From assembly GCA_016716635.1 (NCBI GenBank), contig JADJVZ010000011.1, positions 868,001 through 932,000 of the forward strand: a stretch of DNA of 64,000 nucleotides, given 5' to 3'. This document shows, one piece after another, positions 17,151-26,490 of this stretch. Below the pieces are notes generated by a model. The model was not told the origin of the DNA and did not search any database. It saw nothing but the letters and a program-made list of their open reading frames with translations. The DNA is from Micropruina sp. (GTDB lineage Bacteria; Actinomycetota; Actinomycetes; Propionibacteriales; Propionibacteriaceae). Within the stretch, counting starts at the first letter, position 1, and each line of letters starts with the position of its first letter. Position numbers and translations under genes: made by a program.

Positions 17151-18431
17151 TCAGCCCCTGATTCGTGTCGTCTTGGTGGAGGCGGTGTCGAGCGCCATTT
17201 CGTCGGCCTTGGCCACGGCCGCCTTCAGCTTCACCGTGCCCGACTCAGCGTTGTCGATGTCGACGACCTTGCGCAGGCGGGTGGTGGCCTCTTCGTTGCC
17301 CGTCTGGTTAGCGAGCTGGACCGCGCGTCCGAGCTTGACCGTCGCGGTCCGCTCATCGCCCGCGGCCTTGGCCGCGAGGCCTTCCTGAATCGCCTGCGCC
17401 AACTCGGCCTGCCCCGTGTAGTGGGCGACCTCGGGGTTGATTTGGGCGGTGAGCGAGGTATCGGACGACCACTTGGCCTTCACCAACCCCTGCGCGAACA
17501 CGTCTTGGCCTACACAAATCTGGACGCGTGCGGCCAACTGCTCTTGGCCCACCGACTTGGCGGGCAGGCGCACCGACACGTGGTAGTCACGCGACTCATC
17601 GCCCCACGAACCGGTCGGGTAGGCCATGGTCAACTGGTTGACGGGCGTGCCGCGATGGCTGAGATCCTCGACCGTGGGGGCGACCTGGCGCACGAACATC
17701 ACCTGCGCGCCTTGGGGGATCCAGACACGCAGGTCGGCGGCGGACACACCGCGCGCCATGGACGTCTGCATCAACTCGGCGAACACGGCGCTCATCGTCG
17801 AAGGGTCGGGAATGATGTCGACCGAGCCGAGCAGCGCCGTGGCGATCTTGCGGATCTCGGCCACTTTCCACTCAACGCCGACGCCCCGGCAATCACATTG
17901 GAAGGCGCCGACGCAGCTATTGATCGCCATGTCGAGTTGTTGGGTGGTCTCGTTGTGGTTCTCGCCATCGGTGAGCAGGATCGCGTGGCTCTTGGTGAGC
18001 CCGCCGATCGACTCGAACAGGGCCTTTGCCAGCGTCAGCCAGGACCCCATGGCGGTGCCACCGTCGGCGCGGAAATAACTGACGGCCCGGCGCGCCTCGG
18101 CGCGGGTGCGGGCGTCCATGCGGACCATGCCCGGACCGGACTGCACCATCGGGTAGGCGAGGTAGGCCTTGTGAGACCCCGCTACCACGGCGAAAAAAGT
18201 ACCGTCGAGGATGTTGTCCAACGCCGCCATGGCGGCCTGCTTGGCCAACCCCATGTTGACGTCCCCCATGGAGCCTGAGGTGTCGACGATGATGATCTCG
18301 GCCGCGTCCCCGCTACCCGTCTGGCCAGCGGCCCCAGCCCCACTGCAGTCGATCGTCACGATCGCATTGACGTCGGTACCGCCGTCGGGCAGGAACTCGT
18401 TCTGGTAAACGGCGGCAGTAAACAGGGCCAT
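17151..18431 (-). CDS. VWA domain protein
   Basis: This 426-residue protein carries a von Willebrand A domain with a metal-ion-dependent adhesion site. The DTSGS motif is at residues 50-54, a GTAMGSWL threonine loop follows in the middle and LTDGENHN supplies the third element. The C-terminal part is beta-rich, then helical with a KAAGDERTATVKLG repeat-like segment. No signal peptide or membrane helix is visible, so it is cytoplasmic. Family members of this type (TerY-like) occur beside PP2C phosphatases and kinases in stress-response loci. The start at 18431 is one base from the PP2C stop; the longer frame to 18593 is rejected because it overlaps PP2C. Confidence 0.88.
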   Translation of the reverse strand: MALFTAAVYQNEFLPDGGTDVNAIVTIDCSGAGAAGQTGSGDAAEIIIVDTSGSMGDVNMGLAKQAAMAALDNILDGTFFAVVAGSHKAYLAYPMVQSGPGMVRMDARTRAEARRAVSYFRADGGTAMGSWLTLAKALFESIGGLTKSHAILLTDGENHNETTQQLDMAINSCVGAFQCDCRGVGVEWKVAEIRKIATALLGSVDIIPDPSTMSAVFAELMQTSMARGVSAADLRVWIPQGAQVMFVRQVAPTVEDLSHRGTPVNQLTMAYPTGSWGDESRDYHVSVRLPAKSVGQEQLAARVQICVGQDVFAQGLVKAKWSSDTSLTAQINPEVAHYTGQAELAQAIQEGLAAKAAGDERTATVKLGRAVQLANQTGNEEATTRLRKVVDIDNAESGTVKLKAAVAKADEMALDTASTKTTRIRG

Positions 18432-18432
18432 A

Positions 18433-19683
18433 TCAGCGCACCTCGGAGGCTTCAGTAGGGTTCGTTGTCGTGCTTGGTGGGGCGGCGTCCGCCAGTTTCG
18501 CGGACGCCTGCTCACCAGGCAGGATAGTCGCGAATCGGGCCAGCGCCACGGTGATGTTGTCTTTGCCGCCCTGAGCGTTCGCCCACAGCACAAGCGCGCG
18601 AGCGACGTCCAACGGAGCTGAACTGGCCGCGCTGGCGGCTGCTACCTGAACGGCCAGTTCCTCCGGGGAACTGGCGTAGTTCCACAGTCCGTCGCTGCAG
18701 GCAATGATCCAACCATCGCCGGGGACGGTAAAGGTGGCGGTCATGGGAACCACGTCGATGGCGTCCCTGCCCAACCACTTCGTGATGGCGTGAGCATCCT
18801 TCGCCACTTCAGCCATCTTGCGGGGGGTGCCTTGAGCGATCAGGTCTTGCGCCACGGAATCGTCCACGGTCAGCATCTGGCCCCCCTTGCCGGAGATCCA
18901 GTAAGCCCGGGAATCACCGAGGTTCGCCACGAGAACCTGATCGTCCTCGATCACGACGGCGGTGTAGGTACACGCGGCCGAGTTGACGCTGTCGGGACGA
19001 GTGTTTGCGATGACCGCATCGTTGGCGATGCTGGCGGCGCGGATGGCTGTCGCGAGGCTAGCGGCAGCCTGGCTGGCCGGTGCCGTGGCCGCTTGGGCGG
19101 CTTCGATGAGGGCGCCACGAGCCGCGCGGGCCGCAGCCAGGGAGGCGGTGTCGGAATCCTCACTATTCGAGACGCCGTCGCACACCACCAAGACCGCTCG
19201 GGCCGGCTCGTCGGTGGCCGAGATGGCCAGCGCGTCCTCGTTGCGGTGGTGGCGGATACCCCGGTCGGAGACGCCTGCCACCCATGTGGTTGGCGACTCC
19301 TCGAAGTGATCGCGGTAAGGCGCCGCCTTGGCGCCGCACTGCGTGCAATAGCCGTCGGCATCGACCGCGCCGCCGCAGGTGGCGCACACTGACGGGTGCC
19401 CCGACAGGTCGTCCTCGGGTTCGGCGGTGTCGGACGCTGGCGGCGGGGGCGGCAACGGCCGCCGCATGGGTTGAGTCACAGACGGCAACTCTGTGCCGCT
19501 GCGGGGCGGCTCGGCAGGCACGGCGTCGGCCGGCTTCAACGAGGCCGGCGGCAGGGTGGCCGGCGCGTCGGCCTGCTGCAGCGGCACAGACGCCGGACTG
19601 GGCGTCCACTCGATGAGGCGCGGACGCTCGCCATCGGCGACGGAACCGTCGGACGGCGGGTTTTCCCAGGTGGCAGCGTTCAC
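18433..19683 (-). CDS. PP2C-family serine/threonine phosphatase with zinc ribbon
   Basis: This 416-residue metal-dependent phosphatase is the likely counterpart of the upstream kinase. A Pro/Ala-rich stretch is followed by a zinc ribbon with Cys100, 103, 113 and 116. The PP2C domain spans about 134-390, with GIRHHRNED, VVCDGVSNSEDSD, LGDSRAYWI, ACSDGLWNY and GGKDNITVALAR. These supply the metal-binding aspartates. It starts with GTG, and GTGA overlaps the kinase stop codon by four bases, so the two are translationally coupled. Confidence 0.92.
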   Translation of the reverse strand: MNAATWENPPSDGSVADGERPRLIEWTPSPASVPLQQADAPATLPPASLKPADAVPAEPPRSGTELPSVTQPMRRPLPPPPPASDTAEPEDDLSGHPSVCATCGGAVDADGYCTQCGAKAAPYRDHFEESPTTWVAGVSDRGIRHHRNEDALAISATDEPARAVLVVCDGVSNSEDSDTASLAAARAARGALIEAAQAATAPASQAAASLATAIRAASIANDAVIANTRPDSVNSAACTYTAVVIEDDQVLVANLGDSRAYWISGKGGQMLTVDDSVAQDLIAQGTPRKMAEVAKDAHAITKWLGRDAIDVVPMTATFTVPGDGWIIACSDGLWNYASSPEELAVQVAAASAASSAPLDVARALVLWANAQGGKDNITVALARFATILPGEQASAKLADAAPPSTTTNPTEASEVR

Positions 19684-21980
19684 AGAAAACTCCAGGGTCG
19701 AATGCGGTTGGCCTTATCGAGGTAGGCCGTGCGGGTGGCTTCGTCCTGAGCTGTGCGGGCCAGCGTGCGATAGGACGTCGAAAGCCGATCTTTCAGCCCG
19801 GCCGTGGTCAGTGAGGCGCCGTTGAGGGTGAGCAAACCGGGACGGCCGTTGTTCAGCAGCTTCTCGTAGATGCTGGCCTCGAACCCAGCTTGGGAGGCGG
19901 GGTCGAGGCGGGCGTTGCCGATGACCTGAAGGGCCTTCCCGAGCTCTTCGGGAGTTGAACCCTGATCAATCAGGTACTGCACCTTCAGTTGTTGTGCCTC
20001 GGGGTAGCCGCCGCTGGTGCTGGGGACGAGATCCAGCGCGGTGATCACACCATCGATCGAGCCACGCTGGAGGCGGATCCGGGCCAATCCGAAGGCGGCC
20101 GGCGTCACGTAGTTGGCGTCCGTGGCGGCGCAGATCAAGTAGAGGTTCTCCGCCACCGCGGGCTGGCCGCCTTGTTCGCACGACAAGGCAAGCGCCAACT
20201 TGGGCGCCAACTCGCCGGGCACCTGGCCGTAGACGGCGTTGAACGACGCCTGGGCGGTCGCGAAGTCGGCGCTCACCAACGCCCCGAGACCGGCCATCCA
20301 GACCGCGCGCCACTCCCAGGGATCGGCGAGGAGCAGGTCATGGACGATCATGTTGAGCACCTGCGTTTGCCCCGCCTCAAGCGCGGCCCGGGCCCTCGCC
20401 AACTGCACCTCGGTCGTGGGTGACGGCACCCGATCCAGTTGGGCCAACCGTTCGACCGGGTCGCTCACCCGGAGGCTGTGCAGCCACTCGGTCGCCCGAT
20501 CGGCGGGATCGGGCCGCAACGTCGGCAGTTGGCGCCAATCCACCCGGTCACCCGACAAGGTTGGCGGCTCAAACAGCGCGGACGCGGCCGACGTCGAGGC
20601 CGTGCGTCCCGAGCCGACCCCGACCACCTCGCGCAGGATGCCGAGCATCTGGACGCGGAGTTCCTCGGCGGAGGTGAATCGGTCCGCCGGGTCGGTCGCG
20701 CAGGCCTTCAACAACAACCGATACAACGAATCGTGGGCCGCGAAGGCCGGCATCTCCTCGGCGGGGGGCGTCGTGTACTGATAACTGGTCTGATACCCCG
20801 GGACGTCGGCGCACAGCACCATCAGCGTCCGTCCGATCGTGAAGATGTCGGACGCGATGCTCGCCCCGGCCTTAGCCACCTCGGGCGCCTGGTAGCCGAT
20901 GGTGCCGTAGAGCGCGGATTCGTCGTCGGTGATCCGACGGACGCCTCCGAGATCGATGAGCTTCAAAGCGTCCCCGACCTGCATCACCTGATCGGGTTTG
21001 AAATCGCAGTAGACGAGGCCCTGGTCGTGCAGGTAGCTGAACGCCGGGAGAATCTCGATGAGGAACGCCAGGGCCTGGTCCACCGGCAGCGGATCGGGAC
21101 GCCCGCTGTTAGCGGCCAGGCGCTGCTTGAGGAGTTCCTTCAAAGAACGCCCACCCACGTACTCCATGACGATGTAGCGCGAGCCTTCGAACGTGACGAA
21201 GTTGTAGATCTCGACGATCAGCGGGTTCTCCAGGGAGGCGAGCCATTGCTGCTCCGCGATCGCCGCTTTCGCGGTGTCGGCGTCATCGCTGTTGAGCAGG
21301 CCCTTCAGCACCACCCACCGGTTCGACAGGTTGCGGTCGCGGGCGAGGTAGATCCAGCCCATCCCACCGTGCGCGAGGCTTCCCGCGACTTCATACTGCC
21401 CGGCGACCACGTCGCCGGCCTTCAGCTTCGGGGTGAACGAGTAGGGGTGCCCGCACTGGGGGCAGAAGCCCTCTTCGCGGCCGCCGCTAGTGTCCGTGCG
21501 TCCGACCTTGGCGCCGCAATTACTGCAGAAGCGCTGGTCCATCGGCACCTGCGGGTCGACCATCAATGCCTTCTCGGGGTCGATGGCCGGTGCCGGCGGC
21601 ACGACCGTGATCCCGGCGCCGATGCGGGCCACTCGGGAGCGCTGCCCCGACGGGCGCTTGGGCATCACCTTGTCGCCGAACGACACCGCGCGCGCCGAAC
21701 CAATGGCCATGGCGCCAATGGCGGTGGAGGTCGACGCCGCCGCCGTGCCATGAGACGCGAGCGGGGCCGAAGGTGCGGCCGCGGGCGTGCCGCAGACGTC
21801 GCAATAGCCATCGACGTAGTGACCCGTGCAGCCGGGCTGCTGACAGGCCCCCCCCTGGACGCCCGCGGGCGCCGACGACATCGTGACCGAGGTCACCGGC
21901 CCGTTGGGGCCAGGCATCCCGCACACATCGCAGTAGCCGTCGACGATCGTTCCCGTACACCCGGGCTGGCGGCACTTCAT
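19680..21980 (-). CDS. PknG-like serine/threonine kinase with zinc ribbons and TPR-like tail
   Basis: This 766-residue soluble kinase has the PknG architecture. Two near-identical zinc ribbons lie at residues 3-20 and 46-63 (both ending DGYCDVCG). A rubredoxin-like motif has Cys152, 155, 173 and 176. The kinase domain spans about 195-470, with a glycine-rich loop AHGGMGWIYLA, Lys226 in VVLKG, the catalytic loop VYCDFKPDQVM (Asp326) and DLGG (Asp343). The activation segment is short. A helical tetratricopeptide-like tail covers about 480-766. Mycobacterial PknG has the same rubredoxin-kinase-TPR order; the extra N-terminal ribbons differ. The ATG at 21980 overlaps the previous stop codon as ATGA, which fixes the start. 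Confidence 0.92.
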   Translation of the reverse strand: MKCRQPGCTGTIVDGYCDVCGMPGPNGPVTSVTMSSAPAGVQGGACQQPGCTGHYVDGYCDVCGTPAAAPSAPLASHGTAAASTSTAIGAMAIGSARAVSFGDKVMPKRPSGQRSRVARIGAGITVVPPAPAIDPEKALMVDPQVPMDQRFCSNCGAKVGRTDTSGGREEGFCPQCGHPYSFTPKLKAGDVVAGQYEVAGSLAHGGMGWIYLARDRNLSNRWVVLKGLLNSDDADTAKAAIAEQQWLASLENPLIVEIYNFVTFEGSRYIVMEYVGGRSLKELLKQRLAANSGRPDPLPVDQALAFLIEILPAFSYLHDQGLVYCDFKPDQVMQVGDALKLIDLGGVRRITDDESALYGTIGYQAPEVAKAGASIASDIFTIGRTLMVLCADVPGYQTSYQYTTPPAEEMPAFAAHDSLYRLLLKACATDPADRFTSAEELRVQMLGILREVVGVGSGRTASTSAASALFEPPTLSGDRVDWRQLPTLRPDPADRATEWLHSLRVSDPVERLAQLDRVPSPTTEVQLARARAALEAGQTQVLNMIVHDLLLADPWEWRAVWMAGLGALVSADFATAQASFNAVYGQVPGELAPKLALALSCEQGGQPAVAENLYLICAATDANYVTPAAFGLARIRLQRGSIDGVITALDLVPSTSGGYPEAQQLKVQYLIDQGSTPEELGKALQVIGNARLDPASQAGFEASIYEKLLNNGRPGLLTLNGASLTTAGLKDRLSTSYRTLARTAQDEATRTAYLDKANRIRPWSFL

Positions 21981-23101
21981 GAAGCCTCCGTCGTGAGCCA
22001 CTCGAGGTAGCTCTGGTACGCGTTAAGGAGTTGTTGGACGAGCGCCACGGGGCTGGGCTGGTGGCTGAGCACGGAATCGATGGTCCCGTCGAGGTGCACG
22101 AGCCCAGGATCCTTGGCGACCCCGGCCGCTTCGGCGCGCGCCGCCAAGCCGTCACGCTGGGCCTGCAGGCTCGGATGTTGCTGCAGTGCCTCTGTGTAGG
22201 TGCGTTGGACGAACGCCATCGCTTCGGAGACTTTGGCGAGTCGCGCCTCGAAGGCGGTGAGGGCTTCAGCGGTGTTCGGTGGGGCTCCGAGGGCGGCTAC
22301 GTCTGGAACCGCATATTTGGGGGCCGGGGACACCTGGGCGACGACCTGTCTCACCAACAGCCGCAGGGCCTGCTCGCGAGCCGCCAGCTCGACCAAGGTT
22401 TGGCGGACGCGGGCGAGCAGGTCGCGGTTCTGGCGCCGCAGGGCGCCGTTGACGATGAGGTCGCGCTCGAAGGTCGCGGCCTGGATTTCCAAGGGGCCGA
22501 GGAGGCCTCCGATGTCACCGCCGCGGGCGGCCTTCTCCGCGAGGTCCTCGACCCGCTGGGCAAGCACCTCGAGCTTCGCTTGGGCGAGCGGACGCCCATC
22601 GGTCGGCTCGAGCGCCACCTGGTCGCGCAACCGCTCAACCTGGGCCCGTAGATCCTTGAGCCGGAGGGTCAGTTGCCCGGCGTCGGGATCGAGCTGGAGC
22701 TTCGTGCGAAGTTGGCCCACCAAGGCGTCCGAGAGCCGACACGCCTCCGGCAGCGAGACCGTCATGCCGTTCAGCGATCCCGCCCCCGGTGCGGCGTCGA
22801 GAGAACCCCAAGTCAAGGCGGAGATGCGATCGAGCTCGGTGGGACCGACTCGTCCGGAATCCCAGGCGGTGACGAGAAGGTCATAGCGCGCCTTCACGGC
22901 CTGCCAGAGGGCCATCGACAGGGTCATGTCGGGAGTCAGTTCGGCGGCGCGGTCCGAGCCGATCACGGCTTGATCCAAGGCATCCAATTCGGAGCGTCGT
23001 CCGGTGACCCATTCACCCAGGTCTTGCAGGTATTTCAGGACCGCTTGCGGCTGCGCCGCGACACCGAGAGCCCCTGGAGCCTGCGGGGCGCCGACCGTCA
23101 T
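21977..23101 (-). CDS. Coiled-coil protein of unknown function in the kinase operon
   Basis: This 374-residue protein is almost entirely helical. Long heptad-like stretches occur at about 130-180 (LRLKDLRAQVERLRDQVAL) and 215-260 (ALRRQNRDLLARVRQTLVEL). No membrane helix, signal peptide or enzyme motif is seen, and I do not recognise a family. ATGA overlaps link it to the membrane-sensor gene before it and the kinase gene after it. It may be a cytoplasmic adaptor between them, but that rests on position only. Confidence 0.75.
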   Translation of the reverse strand: MTVGAPQAPGALGVAAQPQAVLKYLQDLGEWVTGRRSELDALDQAVIGSDRAAELTPDMTLSMALWQAVKARYDLLVTAWDSGRVGPTELDRISALTWGSLDAAPGAGSLNGMTVSLPEACRLSDALVGQLRTKLQLDPDAGQLTLRLKDLRAQVERLRDQVALEPTDGRPLAQAKLEVLAQRVEDLAEKAARGGDIGGLLGPLEIQAATFERDLIVNGALRRQNRDLLARVRQTLVELAAREQALRLLVRQVVAQVSPAPKYAVPDVAALGAPPNTAEALTAFEARLAKVSEAMAFVQRTYTEALQQHPSLQAQRDGLAARAEAAGVAKDPGLVHLDGTIDSVLSHQPSPVALVQQLLNAYQSYLEWLTTEAS

Positions 23102-24309
23102 CGGTACTCCCGGACGCGTTGCCCGACGCCTACAGCGGCGGCCAGGGTGCCCACCAGCGCTAGGACCATGAGCCCAGCGGCCGTGCCGTACAGCGTCAGA
23201 TCGTTGCCGTTGAGAGTGCTACTGATCTTCGTGTTCAGGGCGACGACCGCGGAGGAGAGCGCGTCGTCGGCGGCTGTGTATTTCGGACCCGCCAGGGTGA
23301 TCGCTTGTCCTGCGGCTTCGGTCGACTTGCCACCGTCCTGCAGTTGCTGCACCGTCTTGGTGGCGGTGACGAATTCCCGCAGCGCCGCGTCAAAGCCGGT
23401 CACGCTCGGGGTGAACTGAGCGGCATTGGCCTGGGCTGTGGCCAACAGGGTCGCCATTTCGCCGTTTTTGGCGGCGGCGTCCAGCCCCGGGATGAGGGCC
23501 TGCAACTCGTCCGCGCGGGCCTGACCCACCTGATTTTGGACGACCGCGATGGCGTTCACCCTCGCCAGGTTGGGGACGGCCGCTCCCGATCCCACGGTGG
23601 TGAGCCCACCGATCGTGGAACCGGCAAGGGCCCACATGCCCACCACGGTGGCCGCGGCCAGCGCCATCCCAAGGTTGACGTAGCGATGCGTGCGGAGGGC
23701 CAACAGCACGGACAAGGCGATCAAGATGGCAAGGGCCCCGATCGCCATCGGGGCGATCCAACCGTTGGCTTCGGCTCCGAGTTGCGCGGAGGCAGCCTTG
23801 GCGTTGGCCGCGCCCAGGGTGGCAAGCGCCGGATCAAGGGTTTCGCGCAAGTAGCTGCTAGCGGCCCCCACCTGCTTGGCGGCCGCCGCGTTATCGCGGC
23901 CCAGGAGGGTCAAGGCTGTTTCGACCTGGCGGACGTAGCTCGAGTACCCCCAGTGGACGGTAGCGAGCGTGGCGTCGCTATCCGAGCTGTTCGACAGGAT
24001 GGTCGTGACCAAGGCACTGGCCTCGCGGAGGGAGGCGTCGTAGGCCTGCCGCTGCTCAGCTTGAGCGGAACCGGACGCGGCGAGCGCCCCCGCCGCCGCG
24101 ATGTCGGCGTTCTGCAGGGCAGATCGCGCCTGCACCGTCTCGACGTACAGGTTGGCGTAGCTGGCCCCCGCCGAAAGGTTCTGCTTCGTGCTGACCACGA
24201 GCCAACTGGCGGCGATGCCCAACAGGAGCATGGTGATCACCGCAGCCAGGCGGATGCGGTTCAAGAAGGAAGGCGTCGTGGTCTTCGGACGCGGTTGCGT
24301 GGCCGTCAT
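23098..24309 (-). CDS. Four-helix membrane sensor-like protein (GlnX-like)
   Basis: This 403-residue membrane protein has four predicted helices at about 20-41, 184-206, 211-236 and 371-395. The two loops, about 45-183 and 237-370, would lie outside the cell. Both are helical and rich in Ala, Gln and Asn, like the helical-bundle sensor domains of chemoreceptors. The topology matches my knowledge of mycobacterial GlnX, the membrane partner of PknG that works with the binding protein GlnH. No GlnH-like lipoprotein gene is in this operon. A helix-pair sensor feeding the downstream kinase is inference. It is coupled on both sides by ATGA overlaps. Confidence 0.78.
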   Translation of the reverse strand: MTATQPRPKTTTPSFLNRIRLAAVITMLLLGIAASWLVVSTKQNLSAGASYANLYVETVQARSALQNADIAAAGALAASGSAQAEQRQAYDASLREASALVTTILSNSSDSDATLATVHWGYSSYVRQVETALTLLGRDNAAAAKQVGAASSYLRETLDPALATLGAANAKAASAQLGAEANGWIAPMAIGALAILIALSVLLALRTHRYVNLGMALAAATVVGMWALAGSTIGGLTTVGSGAAVPNLARVNAIAVVQNQVGQARADELQALIPGLDAAAKNGEMATLLATAQANAAQFTPSVTGFDAALREFVTATKTVQQLQDGGKSTEAAGQAITLAGPKYTAADDALSSAVVALNTKISSTLNGNDLTLYGTAAGLMVLALVGTLAAAVGVGQRVREYR

Positions 24310-25910
24310 GCCGTGGCCACCTTGTCAACGGGGACGTCAGGGTCGGTGCTGGGCCGGGCCGGAGCCTCGGAGGTGCCCTCAGCAGGGGGCCACGGGACGG
24401 CCTCCTCGACGGGGGGTGCCTCGATGTCCTCCGGCAACAGGTGCTGCAGCTGGTCCACCGTCGGGTCGGCGACATCGCGCAAGCGCCAGGCATGCCGGCC
24501 GACGGCGTTCTCAAAGACGTTGCGCGCGAATCGCCCGTTGCCGAACGTCGAGTCGCGAACCTGGACGGCCAGGACGTCGCGGAACGCCTTCTCTGTGCCT
24601 TCGCCGAGGACGTAGTCGGACTTGGTGGCCATGCCCGTGAAGATTTGGACGAGCTCACCGTCGCTGTAGTCGGGGAACTCGATGGTCGTCCGGAAGCGGC
24701 TGGCGAGGCCCGGGTTCTCGGAGATGAAGACCGCCATCGGCTGGGTGTAGCCCGCGACGATGACCACGAGGTTGTCGCGCTTGTCTTCCATCTCCTTGAC
24801 GAGGGTGTTGATGGCCTCTTCGCCGTACTGGTCGCCGTTGAGCGAGTAGGCCTCGTCGATGAACAGCACACCACCTTCGGCCTTGGCGACCATCTCGGAG
24901 GTCTTGATCGCGGTTTGGCCGAGATAGCCAGCCACCAGTTCGCTGCGGTCGACTTCGACCAGCTGGCCCTTGCTCAGCAAGCCGAGCGCTCGATAGATGC
25001 CACCCACCAACCGGGCGACGGTCGTTTTGCCGGTCCCGGGATTTCCGACGAACACCAGGTGCCGGGTGATCGTGGGGCTCTTGAGCCCCGCCTTGACCCG
25101 CAATCCTTCGACTTTGAGGATCGCGGCCTGGCGGTGGATCTCGTCCTTGACGCTGGCGAGGCCGATGAGGCCGTCCAGTTCCGCGAGCAGCTCGTCCAAG
25201 GTCTTAGGCGGCTCCTCGGGGGCCTTCTCCTCGGACTTGGGTGTCTCTCCCGTGGCGGCCAGGGGGGTCGCCGGCTCGACCGCTGGGGCGTTGCCGGTAG
25301 CCGAGACCCCTGGGTTCACGGCGGTGGCGGGGAGTGACGGGGGTGTCAGCTGCCCGCCCGGGAGCCCCGGGAAGGCGCCCGGCCCCAGCGGATCAGTGCC
25401 GCGCAGGTCGAGGATCCGGCGGCTGTTCTCTTCCATCTGAGACAGCACGCTCGTGAGGATGGCTGGCGCCTGGTTGAGGAACTGACGCTCCTCCGAGCGG
25501 ACGCGCGGAGCACTCGGGGCTCCCATGGCGGCGTACTGGGACGCGGCGGCCAACTGGGCTGACGTCGCGGCCTGCGGGGAGGGCACACCCAGAGTGGCGG
25601 CGGCCGCGCAGACGTCGGAGAGGGTCTTCGCGAGCTCGATGCTTCGCGGTGATCCCTGGCGGATCAGCTCGGCCAGGCCGGGGACCGGCGCCGTCCGGTA
25701 CCGGCGTCCGCGCATGGCCTCTGTGAAGAACTCCTCGGCGTTAGCCGGGCGTCCGAGCTCGACCGCCCACGCCTGAAAGCTGCCTTGGGAGGACTCGGCG
25801 ATGGCCGCAGCGAGCTGCGCTGCCTCGGTGCGGGCGACGCTGGGGTCGAGACCGGCCGAGGAAGCGACATTCGCCACGGCGTCGAGGGCCTGAGCGAGTG
25901 ACAGGGTCAC
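24306..25910 (-). CDS. AAA ATPase of the CbxX/CfqX (SpoVK-like) family
   Basis: This 534-residue protein has an N-terminal helical region (1-170), a Pro/Ala/Glu-rich linker to about 235 and a C-terminal AAA module. The module opens with LDELLAELDGLIGLASVKDE. Walker A GNPGTGKT is at 289-296 and Walker B VLFIDEA at 348-354. The pore-loop region reads LVAGYLGQTA, and the sensor region includes SRFRTTIEFPDYS and NGRFARNVFE. Relatives include the Rubisco activase CbxX and ESX EccA proteins, which remodel protein partners. The GTG start has GGAG six bases upstream. It follows the TelA-partner gene by 21 bases. Confidence 0.9.
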   Translation of the reverse strand: MTLSLAQALDAVANVASSAGLDPSVARTEAAQLAAAIAESSQGSFQAWAVELGRPANAEEFFTEAMRGRRYRTAPVPGLAELIRQGSPRSIELAKTLSDVCAAAATLGVPSPQAATSAQLAAASQYAAMGAPSAPRVRSEERQFLNQAPAILTSVLSQMEENSRRILDLRGTDPLGPGAFPGLPGGQLTPPSLPATAVNPGVSATGNAPAVEPATPLAATGETPKSEEKAPEEPPKTLDELLAELDGLIGLASVKDEIHRQAAILKVEGLRVKAGLKSPTITRHLVFVGNPGTGKTTVARLVGGIYRALGLLSKGQLVEVDRSELVAGYLGQTAIKTSEMVAKAEGGVLFIDEAYSLNGDQYGEEAINTLVKEMEDKRDNLVVIVAGYTQPMAVFISENPGLASRFRTTIEFPDYSDGELVQIFTGMATKSDYVLGEGTEKAFRDVLAVQVRDSTFGNGRFARNVFENAVGRHAWRLRDVADPTVDQLQHLLPEDIEAPPVEEAVPWPPAEGTSEAPARPSTDPDVPVDKVATA

Positions 25911-25931
25911 AGGGAACTCCGATGTTGGGGT

Positions 25932-26477
25932 CTAGACGTCCAAGGGATTGGACGAGGTAACGGACGGCTTGCTGGGCGGGGTGAGTTGCGAGGGGACAGA
26001 GGGATGCCCGAACTTCTCCTGCAGGAACCGACCATTTGCGATGAGGGCTGCGGCATCGGTGGAGTTCGCGGCGTCGTAGATCTTGTCCATGGTGGCACCG
26101 AGGAGGTCCAACTGATCGATGAGCAGCATCAGCGAGGACTTCCCGTTCTCGATCGGACGCGTGTCGGCCCAATCACGCGGCAGTCGCAGGTAGGCGCCGA
26201 CGGCCTGGGGAAGGTAATCGGTGGCCGTGGCGATCACCGAGTAGGCGTCGTAGCTGCCCAACCCGAGGAATTCCAGGCGCGGGAGGGTCTTGCGCACGGC
26301 CGACGTCACACGAAGTACCCGCGAGCGCACAGGCGCCGGAACCCGGCCGCCCGTGACCAGTGCCTCCATGTCGGTCAACGCAGCCTGAATGTCCTCCTGC
26401 GTCGGAGGAGCAGGCGTGGTCGGCTCGACCGGCGCCCCGCTTTCCTCGTTGCCGAGGAACCAGTCCCAAAAGCCCAT
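25932..26477 (-). CDS. Small helical protein next to TelA (possibly XpaC-like)
   Basis: This 181-residue protein begins MGFWDWFLGNEESG, has a Pro-rich linker and then a helical domain. That domain reads LPRLEFLGLGSYDAYSVIAT, LPQAVGAYLRLP, GKSSLMLLIDQLDLLG and LIANGRFLQEKFG, and ends in a Ser/Pro tail. In Firmicutes TelA is often paired with XpaC, whose C-terminal domain has a comparable pattern. The match is by memory and uncertain. There is no membrane helix. It lies 13 bases after telA. The start at 26477 was taken because the longer frame overlaps telA. Confidence 0.7.
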   Translation of the reverse strand: MGFWDWFLGNEESGAPVEPTTPAPPTQEDIQAALTDMEALVTGGRVPAPVRSRVLRVTSAVRKTLPRLEFLGLGSYDAYSVIATATDYLPQAVGAYLRLPRDWADTRPIENGKSSLMLLIDQLDLLGATMDKIYDAANSTDAAALIANGRFLQEKFGHPSVPSQLTPPSKPSVTSSNPLDV

Positions 26478-26490
26478 CTGCGACCGAAAC

